Shown: positions 18,504-28,664, counted from the stretch's first letter. The stretch: 64,000 bases of DNA from Roseospira goensis (GCF_014197795.1 NZ_JACIGI010000002.1:168222-232221), one strand, 5' to 3'. Program-made: numbers and translations. The notes: generated by a model from the sequence alone, not told the origin.

Positions 18504-19592
18504 ATGGAGGGACCGATGATGCGGACTGTGGTGGCGGGTGCGGCGCTGACCGGCGCGATGGCGGCGGCCGCCTGGGGCGGCGCGGCGCAGGCGGCGGAGA
18601 TCGACCTGCGCATGGCGATCATCTCCAGCGAGAACAGCATCTACTACGAAGACATGGCGAAGCCGTTCGCCGATCTGGTCGCGGAGCTGACCGACGGCCG
18701 GGTCGAGATCGAAATCCTGCCCGCCGGCACCGTCGGCAGCGTCCTCAAGCTGCACGACGCGGTGCAGGACGGCCTGATCGACATGGCCCAGACGACGCCG
18801 ATCTTCCTCGGGACCTCGGACCTGGTGAACGCCATGGTGGCGTCGTTCCCGACCGGCCTCGGGGTCGACAGCTACCTGCCGTGGCTGTACCAGGCCGGCG
18901 GCCTGGAGCTGTGGCAGGAACACCGACGCGAGACGATGGGCATGCATGCCCTGGTCACCTCGCTGGGGCCGTCGGAGTTCTTCGCGCACGCCAACGAGCC
19001 GATCACCGGGGCGGATGACCTGGAGGGCAAGAAGTTCCGAACCCTCGGCAACTGGGCCGCCATCGTGGAAGAGAACTACGGCGTGTCGCCGACCGTCGTC
19101 GCCGGCTCCGAGATCTACGGTATGCTGGAGAAGGGCGGCATCGACATGGCGGAATACTCGATTCCGTCTGAGAACCAGAAGATCGGCTTCCACGAGGTCG
19201 CCAAGTACATCATCTACCCCGGGATCCAGGCTCCGGCCTGGGCCTTCGAGACGGTGATGCTGACCGAGACCTGGGAGAGCCTGCCGGAGGACATTCAGCG
19301 CCGTATGGAACTGGCGGCCGAGCTGACCACCCACCGCAGCCTGCAGGCCATGATCACCCGCGACCTGAAGGCCCTGGAAGAGTTGCAGGACGGCGGCAAT
19401 GCGTTCGTCCGCCTCGACGACGCCTTCATCGCCGATGCCCAGGAGAAGGCGCGCGCCTGGGCGATGCGCCTGGCCGAGCAGGCCCAGGCCGAGGGCGACG
19501 ACCTGCCGATGCGGCTGGCCGAGTCCGTGTTCGGGTTCCAGGACTACTGGCGGGATAACGCCAAGTATCTCGTCATGGATTATCGCAAGTAG
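18504..19592 (+). CDS. TRAP transporter periplasmic solute-binding protein (DctP family)
   Basis: 362 residues. Signal peptide with AQAA cleavage region near residue 32, then the DctP fold: FADLVAELTDGRVEIEILPAGTVGS, AVQDGLIDMAQTTP, and the family segment LEGKKFRTLGNWAAIVEENYGVSPTVV. The substrate-binding Arg is probably in KKFRTLG. The ligand, likely a carboxylate or related anion, cannot be told. First of three TRAP genes; ATG at 18504 is a few bases after GGGAGG, and a second Met four residues on is possible. Confidence 0.9.
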   Translation: MEGPMMRTVVAGAALTGAMAAAAWGGAAQAAEIDLRMAIISSENSIYYEDMAKPFADLVAELTDGRVEIEILPAGTVGSVLKLHDAVQDGLIDMAQTTPIFLGTSDLVNAMVASFPTGLGVDSYLPWLYQAGGLELWQEHRRETMGMHALVTSLGPSEFFAHANEPITGADDLEGKKFRTLGNWAAIVEENYGVSPTVVAGSEIYGMLEKGGIDMAEYSIPSENQKIGFHEVAKYIIYPGIQAPAWAFETVMLTETWESLPEDIQRRMELAAELTTHRSLQAMITRDLKALEELQDGGNAFVRLDDAFIADAQEKARAWAMRLAEQAQAEGDDLPMRLAESVFGFQDYWRDNAKYLVMDYRK

Positions 19593-19681
19593 GGCGGCGG
19601 CGGCGGCCGGGCCGGGTCCCTGGGGGCCGGCCCGCTGCCGCCGTGCCGTCGTGGTCCGACCCGTCCCGGCGCGAGAGGCCC

Positions 19682-20224
19682 GTGCTGCATCGTCTCCACA
19701 CCGTTCTGAGGGGCGTCGACCGCCTGTCCGACGCCATGGCCGCGCTGGCCGTCGTGCTGCTGGGGGTCATGATCGGCGCCACCCTGTACGAGGTGGTGGC
19801 GCGCCACTTCTTCAACGCGCCCACCATCTGGTCGAACGACGTCAGCTACATGCTCAACGGCAGCGTGTTCATGCTGGCGGCGGCCTACACCCTGCGGCGC
19901 GACGCCCACGTGCGCATCGACGTGCTGTGGCAGATGCTGCCGCGCGCGCTGCGCCACGGCGTGCAGGCGCTGTTCCTGCTGGCGGTGTTCACGCCGGTGC
20001 TGGGGTTCGGCACGTACTACGCCGTGACCAAGGCGTGGCGGGCCTGGTCGCGCGGGTCGCTGGAGACCGCCAGCGCCTGGGAGCCGCTGATCTGGCCGTT
20101 CCTGACCGGGCTGGCGGTGGGCATGCTGGGCCTGCTGGTGCAGGCGGTGGCCGAGGGCATCCGTCACCTGCTGCGTCTGGCCGGCGTGCCGGGGTCGGAC
20201 GACGACCCGGCCGCGGCGTCCTGA
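19682..20224 (+). CDS. TRAP transporter small membrane subunit (DctQ family)
   Basis: About 180 residues with four predicted membrane helices. Recognisable features are ATLYEVVARHFFNAPTIWSNDVSYMLNGSVFMLAAAYTLRRDAHVRIDVL and ASAWEPLIWPFLTGLAVGMLGLLVQ. Start GTG at 19682 follows GAGAGG; an in-frame GTG at 19643 would add 13 polar residues. Pairs with the DctM subunit encoded 42 bases downstream. Confidence 0.9.
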   Translation: MLHRLHTVLRGVDRLSDAMAALAVVLLGVMIGATLYEVVARHFFNAPTIWSNDVSYMLNGSVFMLAAAYTLRRDAHVRIDVLWQMLPRALRHGVQALFLLAVFTPVLGFGTYYAVTKAWRAWSRGSLETASAWEPLIWPFLTGLAVGMLGLLVQAVAEGIRHLLRLAGVPGSDDDPAAAS

Positions 20225-20266
20225 GCCCCGGTCCGTCCCAACTCCGCCGACAGGAGGCCGCGCCCC

Positions 20267-21592
20267 GTGGAGACCGAGACCCTCGCCGTCCTGATGTTTC
20301 CGGCGGTCATCGCCCTGCTGCTTCTGGGCCTCCAGGTCTCGTTCTCGCTGATCGCGGTCGGGTTCCTGTTCGGCTGGGTGCTGTACGACTACCGGGTGGG
20401 CATCCAGCTCTTCAACATCATCCAGACCACCGCCTCCCAGTTCCTGCTGACCGCGGTGCCGCCGTTCATTCTCATGGGCTGCGTGCTGGAACGCTCCGGC
20501 ATCGCCGAGCGCCTGTTCCGGGTGGTGCAGATCTGGGTCGGGCGGCTGCCCAACGGGCTGGCCCTGACGACCATGGCGATGGCGACCATGATCGCGGCCA
20601 CCACCGGCATCGTCGGCGCGGTCGAGGTCATGATCGGCCTGATGGCGATCCCGGCCATGCAGCGGCTGGGCTACCGCAACGACCTGATCGCCGGCACGGT
20701 CTGCGCCGGCGGCTCGCTGGGGACCATGATCCCGCCGTCGCTGGTGCTGATCGTCTACGCGTCGGTCGCCAACCTGTCGGTGGGCAAGCTGTTCGCCGCC
20801 GCCATCCTGCCCGGGATCCTGATGGTCGGGCTGTTCATGCTCTACATCATCGTGCGCGGTATCCTGGCGCCGCCGGCGGTGCCCTACGCCGACACCGAGG
20901 GCGAGGGCATGACCCTGGGGCGCAAGCTGTGGCTGACCCTGGTCGGGCTGCTGCCGGCGACGGCGCTGATCGTGGCGGTGCTGGGCACGATCCTGCTCGG
21001 GATCGCGACCCCGACCGAGGCGGCGTCGGTGGGCGCGCTCGGGGCGCTGCTGCTGGCGGCGGCGGATCGGCGCCTCAACGGGCGCATGCTGCGCGACGCC
21101 TTCCTGACCACGGTGCGGCTGACCAGCATGATCCTGCTGATCGTGGTGGCCGGCTCCATGTTCAGTTCGATCTTCCGGGGGCTGGGCGGCAACGACGTGG
21201 TGCGGGGGCTGGTGGACGCCATCCAGGTCGACGCCCTGGGGCTGGTGCTGCTGCTGCTGGCGATCGTGTTCGTGGCCGGGTTCATTCTGGAGTGGGTCTC
21301 GGTGCTGCTGATCTGCCTGCCCATCTTCGTGCCGCTGCTCGACCTCTACGGGGTGGATCCGATCTGGTTCGCGATGCTGACCTTCGTGATGCTCCAGACC
21401 TCGTACCTGACGCCGCCGATGGCGCCGTCGATCTTCTACCTCAAGGGCATCGCGCCGCCGGGCATGACGACGCGGCAGATGTACGCCGGCGTGCTGCCCT
21501 TCATCCTGTGCCAGATCGTGGTTCTGGCCATCCTGATCGCGGTTCCGTCCCTGGCCACCTGGCTGCCGACGGTGCTGGTCACGGGGTTCTGA
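20267..21592 (+). CDS. TRAP transporter large permease (DctM family)
   Basis: 441 residues, about 12 hydrophobic helices, with the DctM signatures VPPFILMGCVLERSGIAERLF, CAGGSLGTMIPPSLVLIVYA and TPTEAASVGALGAL. GTG start follows an AGGAGG. It forms the Na+-coupled uptake channel with DctQ and the binding protein. Hydrophobic residues and family motifs are unbroken, so the transporter looks intact. Confidence 0.93.
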   Translation: METETLAVLMFPAVIALLLLGLQVSFSLIAVGFLFGWVLYDYRVGIQLFNIIQTTASQFLLTAVPPFILMGCVLERSGIAERLFRVVQIWVGRLPNGLALTTMAMATMIAATTGIVGAVEVMIGLMAIPAMQRLGYRNDLIAGTVCAGGSLGTMIPPSLVLIVYASVANLSVGKLFAAAILPGILMVGLFMLYIIVRGILAPPAVPYADTEGEGMTLGRKLWLTLVGLLPATALIVAVLGTILLGIATPTEAASVGALGALLLAAADRRLNGRMLRDAFLTTVRLTSMILLIVVAGSMFSSIFRGLGGNDVVRGLVDAIQVDALGLVLLLLAIVFVAGFILEWVSVLLICLPIFVPLLDLYGVDPIWFAMLTFVMLQTSYLTPPMAPSIFYLKGIAPPGMTTRQMYAGVLPFILCQIVVLAILIAVPSLATWLPTVLVTGF

Positions 21593-21617
21593 GACCGAGC
21601 CTGAAGGAGCCGACGGT

Positions 21618-22112
21618 ATGGCCGACCTGCCGAACATCGCGCGCCGCCGCCTCCAGGGCGAGGTGATCAAGCCGATCTACGAGGAACTGGTGGCCGAGAT
21701 CGGTCCCGCGCGCGCCCGTGCCCTGCTGGGGCGGGCCATCACCCGCTCGGCCGAGGCCGAGGCGCGCCGCGCGGCGGCCGCCGAGCCGGACGGCGAGACC
21801 TCGATGGAGCGGTTCACGGCGCTCTTCAACGCCACCTACCGCGACCGCGGCCTGGAGAGCGGCCTGGAGGCGGAGGTGCTGAGCGCCGGCCCGGACCACC
21901 TGGATTTCGACGTCACCCGCTGCCGCTTTGTCGAGGTGTACCGGGAGCTGGGCCTGGGAGAGATCGCCGACGTGCTGTCGTGCAACCGCGACGGCACCTT
22001 CGCCAGCGCCTACGATCCGCGCATCACCCTGGAGCGCGCCCAGACCATCGCCGAGGGCGCCGACCGCTGCACCTTCCGCTACCGCTTCAAGCCATGCGGT
22101 GGCGGCGTTTGA
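21618..22112 (+). CDS. L-2-amino-thiazoline-4-carboxylic acid hydrolase family protein
   Basis: 164 residues of the ATC hydrolase-type family. Conserved parts: VIKPIYEELVAEIGPARARALLGRAI, FDVTRCRFVEVYRELGLGEIADVLSCNRDGTFASAYDPRITLERAQTIAEGADRCTFRYRF (Cys and Asp clusters). The founding enzyme opens a thiazoline ring on the way to cysteine, but most members are of unknown substrate. Follows the DctM gene by 25 bases with GAAGGAG before the ATG, so it is probably part of the TRAP operon and may act on the imported compound. Confidence 0.8.
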   Translation: MADLPNIARRRLQGEVIKPIYEELVAEIGPARARALLGRAITRSAEAEARRAAAAEPDGETSMERFTALFNATYRDRGLESGLEAEVLSAGPDHLDFDVTRCRFVEVYRELGLGEIADVLSCNRDGTFASAYDPRITLERAQTIAEGADRCTFRYRFKPCGGGV

Positions 22113-22173
22113 GGTGCGGCGCCGGCGCGGGTAAGGTGGCGCGCCCCGCCGTCACCGAGGTTCGCCCGTCGCC

Positions 22174-23103
22174 ATGTCCGACCGCACCGCCGTTGCATCG
22201 CCCCGGATCACCATCGTCACCGGGGCCGACGACCGTTACGCCCCGCTGGCCGCGGAGCTGATCGCCTCCGTGCGCGCCCACCGCGTCCTCGACCACATCG
22301 ACCTGTCGCTGATCGGCACCGGCATGAGCCCGGCCGTCGCGGAGAGCCTGCGGCCGCAGGTGGAGAATTTCGCCGATGGCACCTGGAGCATCGACGCCGC
22401 CGAACGCCGCGCTGCCGGCCGCGACTGGCTCATGGCCCGGGTCGCCAAGCTGTACACCCGCGATTTCTTTCCCGGCTACGACGTCTACATCTGGATCGAC
22501 GCCGACGCCTGGGTGTGCGACCCGGCGGCCATCGACTGGCTGCTGACCGGGGTGGCCGAGGCCGGCCTGGCGGTGGGCTACGACGACCGCCCGACCAGCC
22601 CGATCCCGCTCGACATCCGGGGCTTCCTGGGCGGCTGGGTGCTGGCCCGCACCTACTGCATGAAGCACGCCCGCCGCGCCCGCCTGCCAGCGGAGGCGGT
22701 GCGCCGGCTGGCGCGGGTGCGGCCGTTCAACAACGGGGTGTTCGCCCTCGCCGCCGACGCGCCGCACTGGCCGGTGATCCAGGGGCATATGCGGCGGCTG
22801 GTGCACAAGGGCCGCATCGTGGGCTCGAACCAGATGGCGATCGTGATGGCGGTGCACCTGGACGGCCTGCCGGTGGCGATCCTGCCGCATGCCTGCAACT
22901 ACCTGGAGGTGCCGCGTGTGTGCGCCCGCAGCGGCGCCTTCGTCGAGGCCGAGATCCCGCACCGGCCGGTGGGGGTGCTGCACCTGGCGGCGCGCGACGC
23001 CATGCGCGCGGATCCGACGCTGGAGATGGACCTGCGCGACACGGCGGGGGGCACGGTGCGCCGGTCACTGCGCTACCGGTCCGAGTATCTGGCGCGGGCG
23101 TAG
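22174..23103 (+). CDS. Putative GT-A-type glycosyltransferase
   Basis: 309 residues without a signal peptide. The N-terminal RITIVTGADDRYAPLAAELIASV and the YIWIDADAWV segment with a DxD motif (about residues 109-111) suggest a nucleotide-sugar-dependent GT-A fold. FNNGVFALAADAP also resembles GT8-like acceptor regions. No specific family was recognised. It follows the ATC-hydrolase gene by 61 bases but its function seems unrelated. Its stop is directly followed by hairpin array 2. Confidence 0.6.
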   Translation: MSDRTAVASPRITIVTGADDRYAPLAAELIASVRAHRVLDHIDLSLIGTGMSPAVAESLRPQVENFADGTWSIDAAERRAAGRDWLMARVAKLYTRDFFPGYDVYIWIDADAWVCDPAAIDWLLTGVAEAGLAVGYDDRPTSPIPLDIRGFLGGWVLARTYCMKHARRARLPAEAVRRLARVRPFNNGVFALAADAPHWPVIQGHMRRLVHKGRIVGSNQMAIVMAVHLDGLPVAILPHACNYLEVPRVCARSGAFVEAEIPHRPVGVLHLAARDAMRADPTLEMDLRDTAGGTVRRSLRYRSEYLARA

Positions 23104-23115
23104 GGCGTGCACCAT

Positions 23116-23404
23116 GGCGCCCACGGAGGACCGTGGGCGCGAGATCTCTTTCTCGGTCCTACGCTCCGGCGTGGGACCGCGCGCCAGTCTGGCGCCCACG
23201 GAGGACCGTGGGCGCGAGATCTCCTTCTCGGTCCCACCCTCCGGCGTGGGACCGCGCGCCAGTCTGGCGCCCACGGAGGACCGTGGGCGCGAGATCTCTT
23301 TCTCGGTCCCACGCTCCGGCGTGGGACCGCGCGCCAGTCTGGCGCCCACGGAGGACCGTGGGCGCGAGATCTCCTTCTCGGTCCCACGCTCCCGCGTGGG
23401 ACCA
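23116..23404. repeat. Palindromic hairpin array 2 (four 75-bp A-B units)
   Basis: Units start at 23116, 23191, 23266 and 23341, exactly 75 bases apart; the last is truncated at its right end. Each has hairpin A (GCGCCCACGGA... form), a GAGATCTC-type linker with TTTCTC, and hairpin B (arms GGTCCCACGC and GCGTGGGACC). It fills the gap between the convergent ends of the GT-A-like gene and trmB. Near identity of the copies implies recent tandem amplification. No other gene is seen in this gap. Confidence 0.95.
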
Positions 23405-23429
23405 CGGGCAGGACAGAGTGGGTGCGGCC

Positions 23430-24167
23430 CTACGCGGACCGCGGACGCCTCCGGAAATCCAGGTACGCCGGCGGGCGGCCGGCGGCCAGGGCCTTGGCCT
23501 CGTAGCGGGTCTGTACGTGGTCGGCCGGGGGCGCGCGCCAGTCGGCGGGCCGCCGGGCGGTCCACTCGAAGGCCGGGTGCGCGGTGGCGTGGCGCAGCGT
23601 CCAGCGGACATAGCCGGGATCGTCGCTGGCCACCCGCAGCAGGCCGCCGTCCGTCAGCAGGCGGGCGAACAGGTCCAGGCGGCGGGGCGCGATCAGCCGC
23701 CGTTTGGCATGGCGGCTTTTCGGCCAGGGGTCGGGGAACAGCACGAAAATGCGCTCAAGGCAGGCGTCGGGCAGGTGCGCCAGCAGGGGACGCATGTCGT
23801 CCGGCCAGATCCGCACGTTGGTCAGGCCGGCGTCGTCCACCGCCGCGACCAGCTTGGCGACGCCGTATTCGAACACCTCGCCGCCGACAAAGCCGACATC
23901 GGGGTGGGCGGCCGCCTGGGCCGCCAGGTGCTCGCCGCCGCCGAAGCCGATCTCCAGCCACACCGCGCGCGGGGGGCGGGGGAACAGGGTCCGTGGATCA
24001 AGGCTCTCGCCCTCGGCCGGTGCCGGGATGGCGAGCGCGGGCAGGACCCGGTCCATCGCCGCCTGCCGGCCGGCGCGCAGGGGCTTGCCCTTGCGCCGGC
24101 CGTAGAAGCGGACGTCCTCGGTGCGGACGCCGTCCGGGGGGGACGTATGCTCGGGATCAGAGACCAA
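23430..24167 (-). CDS. trmB: tRNA (guanine-N7-)-methyltransferase TrmB
   Basis: 245 residues, SAM-dependent methylation of G46 in tRNA. Motifs: [13 protein letters not shown] (SAM binding), [40 protein letters not shown], and the C-terminal TRYEAKAL. The start is uncertain: TTG at 24167 overlaps the end of metK by 11 bases and is the only suitable start codon before the core. Co-directional with metK, which makes its cofactor SAM. Confidence 0.93.
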   Translation of the reverse strand: MVSDPEHTSPPDGVRTEDVRFYGRRKGKPLRAGRQAAMDRVLPALAIPAPAEGESLDPRTLFPRPPRAVWLEIGFGGGEHLAAQAAAHPDVGFVGGEVFEYGVAKLVAAVDDAGLTNVRIWPDDMRPLLAHLPDACLERIFVLFPDPWPKSRHAKRRLIAPRRLDLFARLLTDGGLLRVASDDPGYVRWTLRHATAHPAFEWTARRPADWRAPPADHVQTRYEAKALAAGRPPAYLDFRRRPRSA

Positions 24168-25335
24168 GGGCCGTCTTCAGGTCGTCCACCAGGTCCACCC
24201 GCTCCCACGAGAAGCCGCCGTCGTCCAGCGGCGTGCGGCCGAAGTGGCCGTAGGCGGCGGTGCGGGCATAGATCGGCCGGCTCAGGCCCAGGTGCTCGCG
24301 GATGCCGCGCGGCGACAGGTTCATGACCTCACGCAGCGCCAGCGACAGCGCGGCCTCGTTGACCGTGCCCGTGCCGTGGGTGTCGACGTAGACCGACAGC
24401 GGCTTGGAGACGCCGATGGCATAGGACAGCTGGATGGTGCACTTGCGCGCCAGGCCAGCGGCGACGACGTTCTTGGCCAGATAGCGGGCAGCGTAGGCGG
24501 CGGAGCGGTCCACCTTGGTGGGGTCCTTGCCGGAGAAGGCGCCGCCGCCGTGCGGGGCCGCGCCGCCGTAGGTGTCGACGATGATCTTGCGCCCGGTCAG
24601 GCCGCAGTCGCCCACCGGGCCGCCGATGACGAAGCGTCCGGTCGGGTTGACGTAGAACTCGTCGTCCGGGCACATCCAGCCCTCGGGCAGCACCTTTTCG
24701 ACGTGTCGGCGCACCAGCTCGCGCACCTCGTCCTGGCTGGCGCTGCTGACGTGCTGGGTCGAGACCACGACGCTGGTCGCCCCCACGGGCCGGCCCTCGA
24801 CGTAGCGCAGGGTCACCTGGCTCTTGGAGTCCGGTCCCAGGATTGGGGCATGGCCCTGCTTGCGGGCCTCCGCCAGGGACTGGAGGATGCGGTGCGAGAA
24901 CGCGATCGGCGCCGGCATCAATTCGTCGGTCTCGTCGCAGGCGTAGCCGAACATGATGCCCTGATCGCCCGCGCCCTCGTCCTTGTTGCCGCTGGCGTCG
25001 ACACCCTGGGCGATGTCGCTGGACTGGCTGTGCAGATAGATCTGGACCTTGGCCCGCTCCCAGTGGAAGCCCTCCTGGTCGTAGCCGATATCGCGGATGG
25101 CCGCGCGGACCTCCTCCTCCAGCCGGTCGGGGTTCTCCGCCACCTCGGCCGGGCCGCGCACCTCGCCGGCCAGGATCACCAGATCGGTGGTCGTCAGCGT
25201 CTCGCAGGCCACCCGGGCCATCGGATCGGCGGCGAGGAAGGTGTCGACGACGGCATCGGAGATGCGATCGCAAACCTTGTCCGGATGTCCCTCGGACACG
25301 GATTCAGAGGTGAACAGGTAGTCTTGCAACGACAC
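24157..25335 (-). CDS. metK: S-adenosylmethionine synthetase
   Basis: 392 residues; makes SAM from methionine and ATP. Motifs: [54 protein letters not shown], and a C-terminal [10 protein letters not shown]. Start is GTG at 25335 after AAGGAG. The gene is divergent from the DAHP synthase gene across a 340-base spacer and overlaps trmB. The leader is GC-rich; no known SAM riboswitch consensus could be matched. Confidence 0.97.
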   Translation of the reverse strand: MSLQDYLFTSESVSEGHPDKVCDRISDAVVDTFLAADPMARVACETLTTTDLVILAGEVRGPAEVAENPDRLEEEVRAAIRDIGYDQEGFHWERAKVQIYLHSQSSDIAQGVDASGNKDEGAGDQGIMFGYACDETDELMPAPIAFSHRILQSLAEARKQGHAPILGPDSKSQVTLRYVEGRPVGATSVVVSTQHVSSASQDEVRELVRRHVEKVLPEGWMCPDDEFYVNPTGRFVIGGPVGDCGLTGRKIIVDTYGGAAPHGGGAFSGKDPTKVDRSAAYAARYLAKNVVAAGLARKCTIQLSYAIGVSKPLSVYVDTHGTGTVNEAALSLALREVMNLSPRGIREHLGLSRPIYARTAAYGHFGRTPLDDGGFSWERVDLVDDLKTALGL

Positions 25336-25675
25336 GACCGGGCTCCTTCTCGGCGGGCGGCGGTACGGCTCCGGGGGCGGGTGGGGCAGGGCGGCGGCCC
25401 GGAGGGGCGTCGCGGACCCGGCCTCGGCAGGGACGATGACGGCGCCGGCGGCGCCACCACGCCCACGGTGCGCTCCCCCCGGAGCGCGGCGTCCGGCTCC
25501 CGACCGCCGTCAAGCGGCGGTACTTGGCATGAAAGGCGCTTTGCTGACAAGAGTGCAGGTGCGCCGGCACGCGCGCTCTTGGCGTCTTTCGTCCTTTCAT
25601 CGCGCCCGCGGTCCCATTATATGAGGGCACTCCGGCCGGCGGCGGCGGACAGAGAGGCAGACGAAAGGCAGGACG
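25336..25675. other. 340-base divergent spacer between metK and DAHP synthase
   Basis: No gene seen. On the metK side there is a 7-base-pair hairpin (arms ACCGCCG and CGGCGGT, loop CTTGA, at 25507-25525 on the other strand) and a GC-rich leader of about 170 bases. The sequence ATTATATG near 25616 is the only AT-rich spot on the other side and may belong to the promoter of the rightward gene. It was compared by eye with SAM-II and SAM/SAH riboswitch motifs without a match. Confidence 0.5.
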
Positions 25676-27070
25676 ATGGCCCGCGAGTGGACAGCGCACA
25701 CTTGGCGCGACAAGCCGATCCAGCAGGTGCCCGATTATCCGGACGCCGCGCGCCTGCGGGCCGTCGAGGCCGATCTGGCGGTGCTGCCGCCGCTGGTGTT
25801 CGCCGGCGAGGCGCGCCGGCTGCGGCGGGCGCTGGGCGAGGTGGCGCGCGGCAAGGCGTTTCTGTTGCAGGGCGGCGACTGCGCCGAGAGCTTCGCCGAG
25901 TTCAACGCCAACAGCATCCGCGACACCTTCCGCGTGATCCTTCAGATGGCGGTGGTGCTGACCTACGGCGCCGCCTGCCCGGTGGTCAAGGTGGGCCGCA
26001 TGGCCGGCCAGTTCGCCAAGCCGCGCTCGGCGCCGATGGAGGTGGTGGACGGGGTCGAGTTGCCGTCCTACCGCGGCGACATGGTCAACGGCATGGAGTT
26101 CGAGGCGGCCGTGCGCCAGCCCGACCCGGACCGGCTGCTGCGCGTCTACCACCAGTCGGCCGCGACCCTGAACCTGTTGCGCGCCTTCGCCCAGGGCGGC
26201 TATGCCGACCTGTTCCAGATGCACCGCTGGACCCTGGACTTCATCAAGGGCAGCCCGGCGGCCGAACGTTACCAGGACATGGCCAATCGCATCACCGAGG
26301 CGCTGGGCTTCATGGAGGCGTGCGGCCTGACGGGCGAGTCGGTGTCGCAACTGCGCGAGACCGAGTTCTACACCTCGCACGAGGCGCTGCTGCTGAACTA
26401 CGAGGAGGCCCTGACGCGCGAGGACTCGACCCACCCCGGCGAGTTCTACTCGACCACGGCGCACATGCTGTGGGTCGGCGACCGCACCCGCCAGCGCGAC
26501 GGCGCCCACATCGAGTACCTGCGCGGCATCCGCAACCCGATCGGCCTCAAGGCCGGGCCGTCCATGACCGAGGACGAGCTGCTGCGGCTGATCGACGTGC
26601 TCGATCCCCATAACGATCCGGGACGGCTGACGATCATTTCGCGGATGGGCGCGGACAAGATCGAGAGCCATCTGCCGGCCCTGGTGCGCGCCACCAAGCG
26701 CGAGGGGCGCACCGTGGTGTGGGCCTGCGATCCCATGCACGGCAACACGGTGAAGGCGTCCAGCGGCTTCAAGACCCGCTCGGTGGACCGCATCCTGGCC
26801 GAGGTGCGCGGCTTCTTCGCCGTGCACAGCGCCGAGGGCACGCACGCCGGCGGGGTGCACTTCGAGATGACCGGGCGCGATGTCACCGAATGCATCGGCG
26901 GCGCCCAGGCCATCACCGAGGCCCGTCTCGGCGACCGCTACCATACCCACTGCGACCCGCGCCTGAACGCCAATCAGGCACTGGAGCTGGCCTTCCTGAT
27001 CGCCGAGGGCCTGAAGCAGGAGCGCAGCCTGGGCAAGCTGGCGCCGCCCGGGCTGGCCGCCGTCTCCTGA
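25676..27070 (+). CDS. Class II 3-deoxy-7-phosphoheptulonate synthase (DAHP synthase)
   Basis: 464 residues; first step of aromatic amino-acid synthesis from PEP and erythrose-4-phosphate. Class II hallmarks: [58 protein letters not shown], and [22 protein letters not shown] followed by [22 protein letters not shown]. Metal ligands Cys, His, Glu and Asp are all present. Divergent from metK. Confidence 0.95.
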   Translation: MAREWTAHTWRDKPIQQVPDYPDAARLRAVEADLAVLPPLVFAGEARRLRRALGEVARGKAFLLQGGDCAESFAEFNANSIRDTFRVILQMAVVLTYGAACPVVKVGRMAGQFAKPRSAPMEVVDGVELPSYRGDMVNGMEFEAAVRQPDPDRLLRVYHQSAATLNLLRAFAQGGYADLFQMHRWTLDFIKGSPAAERYQDMANRITEALGFMEACGLTGESVSQLRETEFYTSHEALLLNYEEALTREDSTHPGEFYSTTAHMLWVGDRTRQRDGAHIEYLRGIRNPIGLKAGPSMTEDELLRLIDVLDPHNDPGRLTIISRMGADKIESHLPALVRATKREGRTVVWACDPMHGNTVKASSGFKTRSVDRILAEVRGFFAVHSAEGTHAGGVHFEMTGRDVTECIGGAQAITEARLGDRYHTHCDPRLNANQALELAFLIAEGLKQERSLGKLAPPGLAAVS

Positions 27071-27130
27071 GCGCCGGGAGGCCGGGCCGTGGCGGCTGCG
27101 GCCGTCCCGCTTGAGGGTGTTGGAGTCATC

Positions 27131-28315
27131 ATGGACAGCATTCCGTCGGACGCCACCGGCAGCATCAGCGCCTCGTGGCCGCAGGCCGACCGCATCCGGG
27201 CGTGGACCGATTCCTACTTCGTGCGGACCCGCGACATCGTGCAGCGGTTCGGCGACCGTCAGGTGACCTACGCCATTTTCATGCGCCGGCCGGTGGTCTA
27301 CGCGCCGCGCCTGGCGCTGATGTGGTTGCGCTCGGTGGCGGCGGCGCGCGGCTTCGAGGTCGAGGTCGAGGAGTTGTTCCGCGAGAGTCAGTGGGTCGGG
27401 GCCGGCGAGCCCATGATGTACCTCACCGGCTCGCTGGCCGGGCTGGTCGATCTGGAGACCCTGTTTCTGCAGAAGCTGGGCGCCTGCGGGGTGGCGGCCT
27501 ACAATGCCTTCACCATGAGCGCCGAACTGCCGGGCGTGGCGTTCCTGGCCATGGACGCGCGCCATTGCGCCGGCACCGAGATGGCCGAGTTGATGGCCTA
27601 TGCCGCGTCCGTCGGCTCCAACCGGGCGCGCCGCAAGGCGGGGGCGCAGGGCTTCATCGGCAACGCCACCGATGCCACCGCGCACTTCTTCGGACAGGAG
27701 CGCGGCCTGGGCACCATGCCGCACGGCCTGATCGGCTACGCGGGCAGCACGGTGCGTGCCGCCGAGATGTTCCACGAGACCTTTCCGGACACCCCGCTGA
27801 CCGTGTTGGTGGACTACTTCGGCCAGGAGATCACGGACTCGCTGGCCGTCTGCCGCCGGTTCCCGGAGCTGGCGGCGAGCGGGCGGCTGGCGGTGCGCCT
27901 GGATACCCACGGTGGCCGCTTCATCGAGGGCCTGGACACGCAGTCGTCGTACGCCGTGCTGGAGCGGCACTGTCCCGACGCCATCCGCGGCTACCGCTCG
28001 GAGCGGGAACTGCGCTACCTGATCGGCACCGGCGTCTCGGCCGCCGCCGTGTGGTACGCCCGCGAGGCGCTGAACGACGCCGGCTTCGAGCGCGTGCGCA
28101 TCATCGCGTCGTCCGGGTTCGGGCCGGCCAAGTGCCGGGTCATGGGCTATGCCAAGGCGCCCATCGACGTCATCGGCACCGGCAGCTTCCTGCCCGAGAA
28201 CTGGAACGAGACCTACGCCACCGCCGATATCATCGCCTACGACGGCGCGCCGCAGGTCAAGGTGGGGCGCGAGTTCCTGCTGCGCCGCCTGGAGGAGGAC
28301 CAGCCGCACCGGTGA
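27131..28315 (+). CDS. pncB: Nicotinate phosphoribosyltransferase
   Basis: 394 residues; NAD salvage from nicotinate and PRPP. NAPRTase motifs: MYLTGSLAGLVDLETLFLQKLGACG, GFIGNATDATAHFFGQERGLGTMPHGLIG, and VRIIASSGFGPAKCRVMGYAKAPIDVIGTGSFLP. ATG at 27131 with TTGGAG upstream is chosen; an in-frame GTG at 27089 would add 14 low-complexity residues. It follows the DAHP synthase gene by 60 bases with the same orientation. Confidence 0.9.
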   Translation: MDSIPSDATGSISASWPQADRIRAWTDSYFVRTRDIVQRFGDRQVTYAIFMRRPVVYAPRLALMWLRSVAAARGFEVEVEELFRESQWVGAGEPMMYLTGSLAGLVDLETLFLQKLGACGVAAYNAFTMSAELPGVAFLAMDARHCAGTEMAELMAYAASVGSNRARRKAGAQGFIGNATDATAHFFGQERGLGTMPHGLIGYAGSTVRAAEMFHETFPDTPLTVLVDYFGQEITDSLAVCRRFPELAASGRLAVRLDTHGGRFIEGLDTQSSYAVLERHCPDAIRGYRSERELRYLIGTGVSAAAVWYAREALNDAGFERVRIIASSGFGPAKCRVMGYAKAPIDVIGTGSFLPENWNETYATADIIAYDGAPQVKVGREFLLRRLEEDQPHR

Positions 28316-28322
28316 GGGCCGG

Positions 28323-28664
28323 TCAGGATCGGTCCCCCTTGGAAGGGTCCGGGGCGCGGTCGGCCGCCTCGAGTCGGCTCAGGTGGCGGTTGCCCAGCAC
28401 GATGGCCGGCCCCAGCGCCAGGAGGAACGCCGTCTGCGCCACCCAGACGGTCCAGCGCGGCAGCATCCCGGCGACGACCAGGCCGATCAGCCCCATCAGC
28501 ACGCCCAGCACCAGCCACAGGATGACGACCGACCAGACCATGAAGCGGCGCGGCGGGCCGGGCCGGGCGTTGCGGATCGAGCACCAGCTTCCGTAGGCGC
28601 CGCCGGCGAGTCCGATCAGCGTGCCGGCGATGCCGCCGATCCAGCCCCATGTGGCTCCCGTCAT
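28323..28664 (-). CDS. Small conserved-type membrane protein, unknown
   Basis: 113 residues. Three predicted membrane helices: about 5-25 (GWIGGIAGTLIGLAGGAYG), 43-65 and 70-92. Start ATG at 28664 follows a strong AGGAGGGG; the longer upstream frame is rejected for lack of a ribosome site. The C-terminus is charged and cytosolic (ADRAPDPSKGDRS). Convergent with pncB, seven bases apart. No function recognised. Confidence 0.75.
   Translation of the reverse strand: MTGATWGWIGGIAGTLIGLAGGAYGSWCSIRNARPGPPRRFMVWSVVILWLVLGVLMGLIGLVVAGMLPRWTVWVAQTAFLLALGPAIVLGNRHLSRLEAADRAPDPSKGDRS

Noticed and set aside
23116-23404. Regular 75-bp repeats suggested a CRISPR array
   Set aside because: Units are tandem and lack unique spacers; they are palindromic hairpins.
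25336-25560. SAM riboswitch before metK
   Set aside because: No match by eye to SAM-II or SAM/SAH conserved bases; only a small hairpin is evident.
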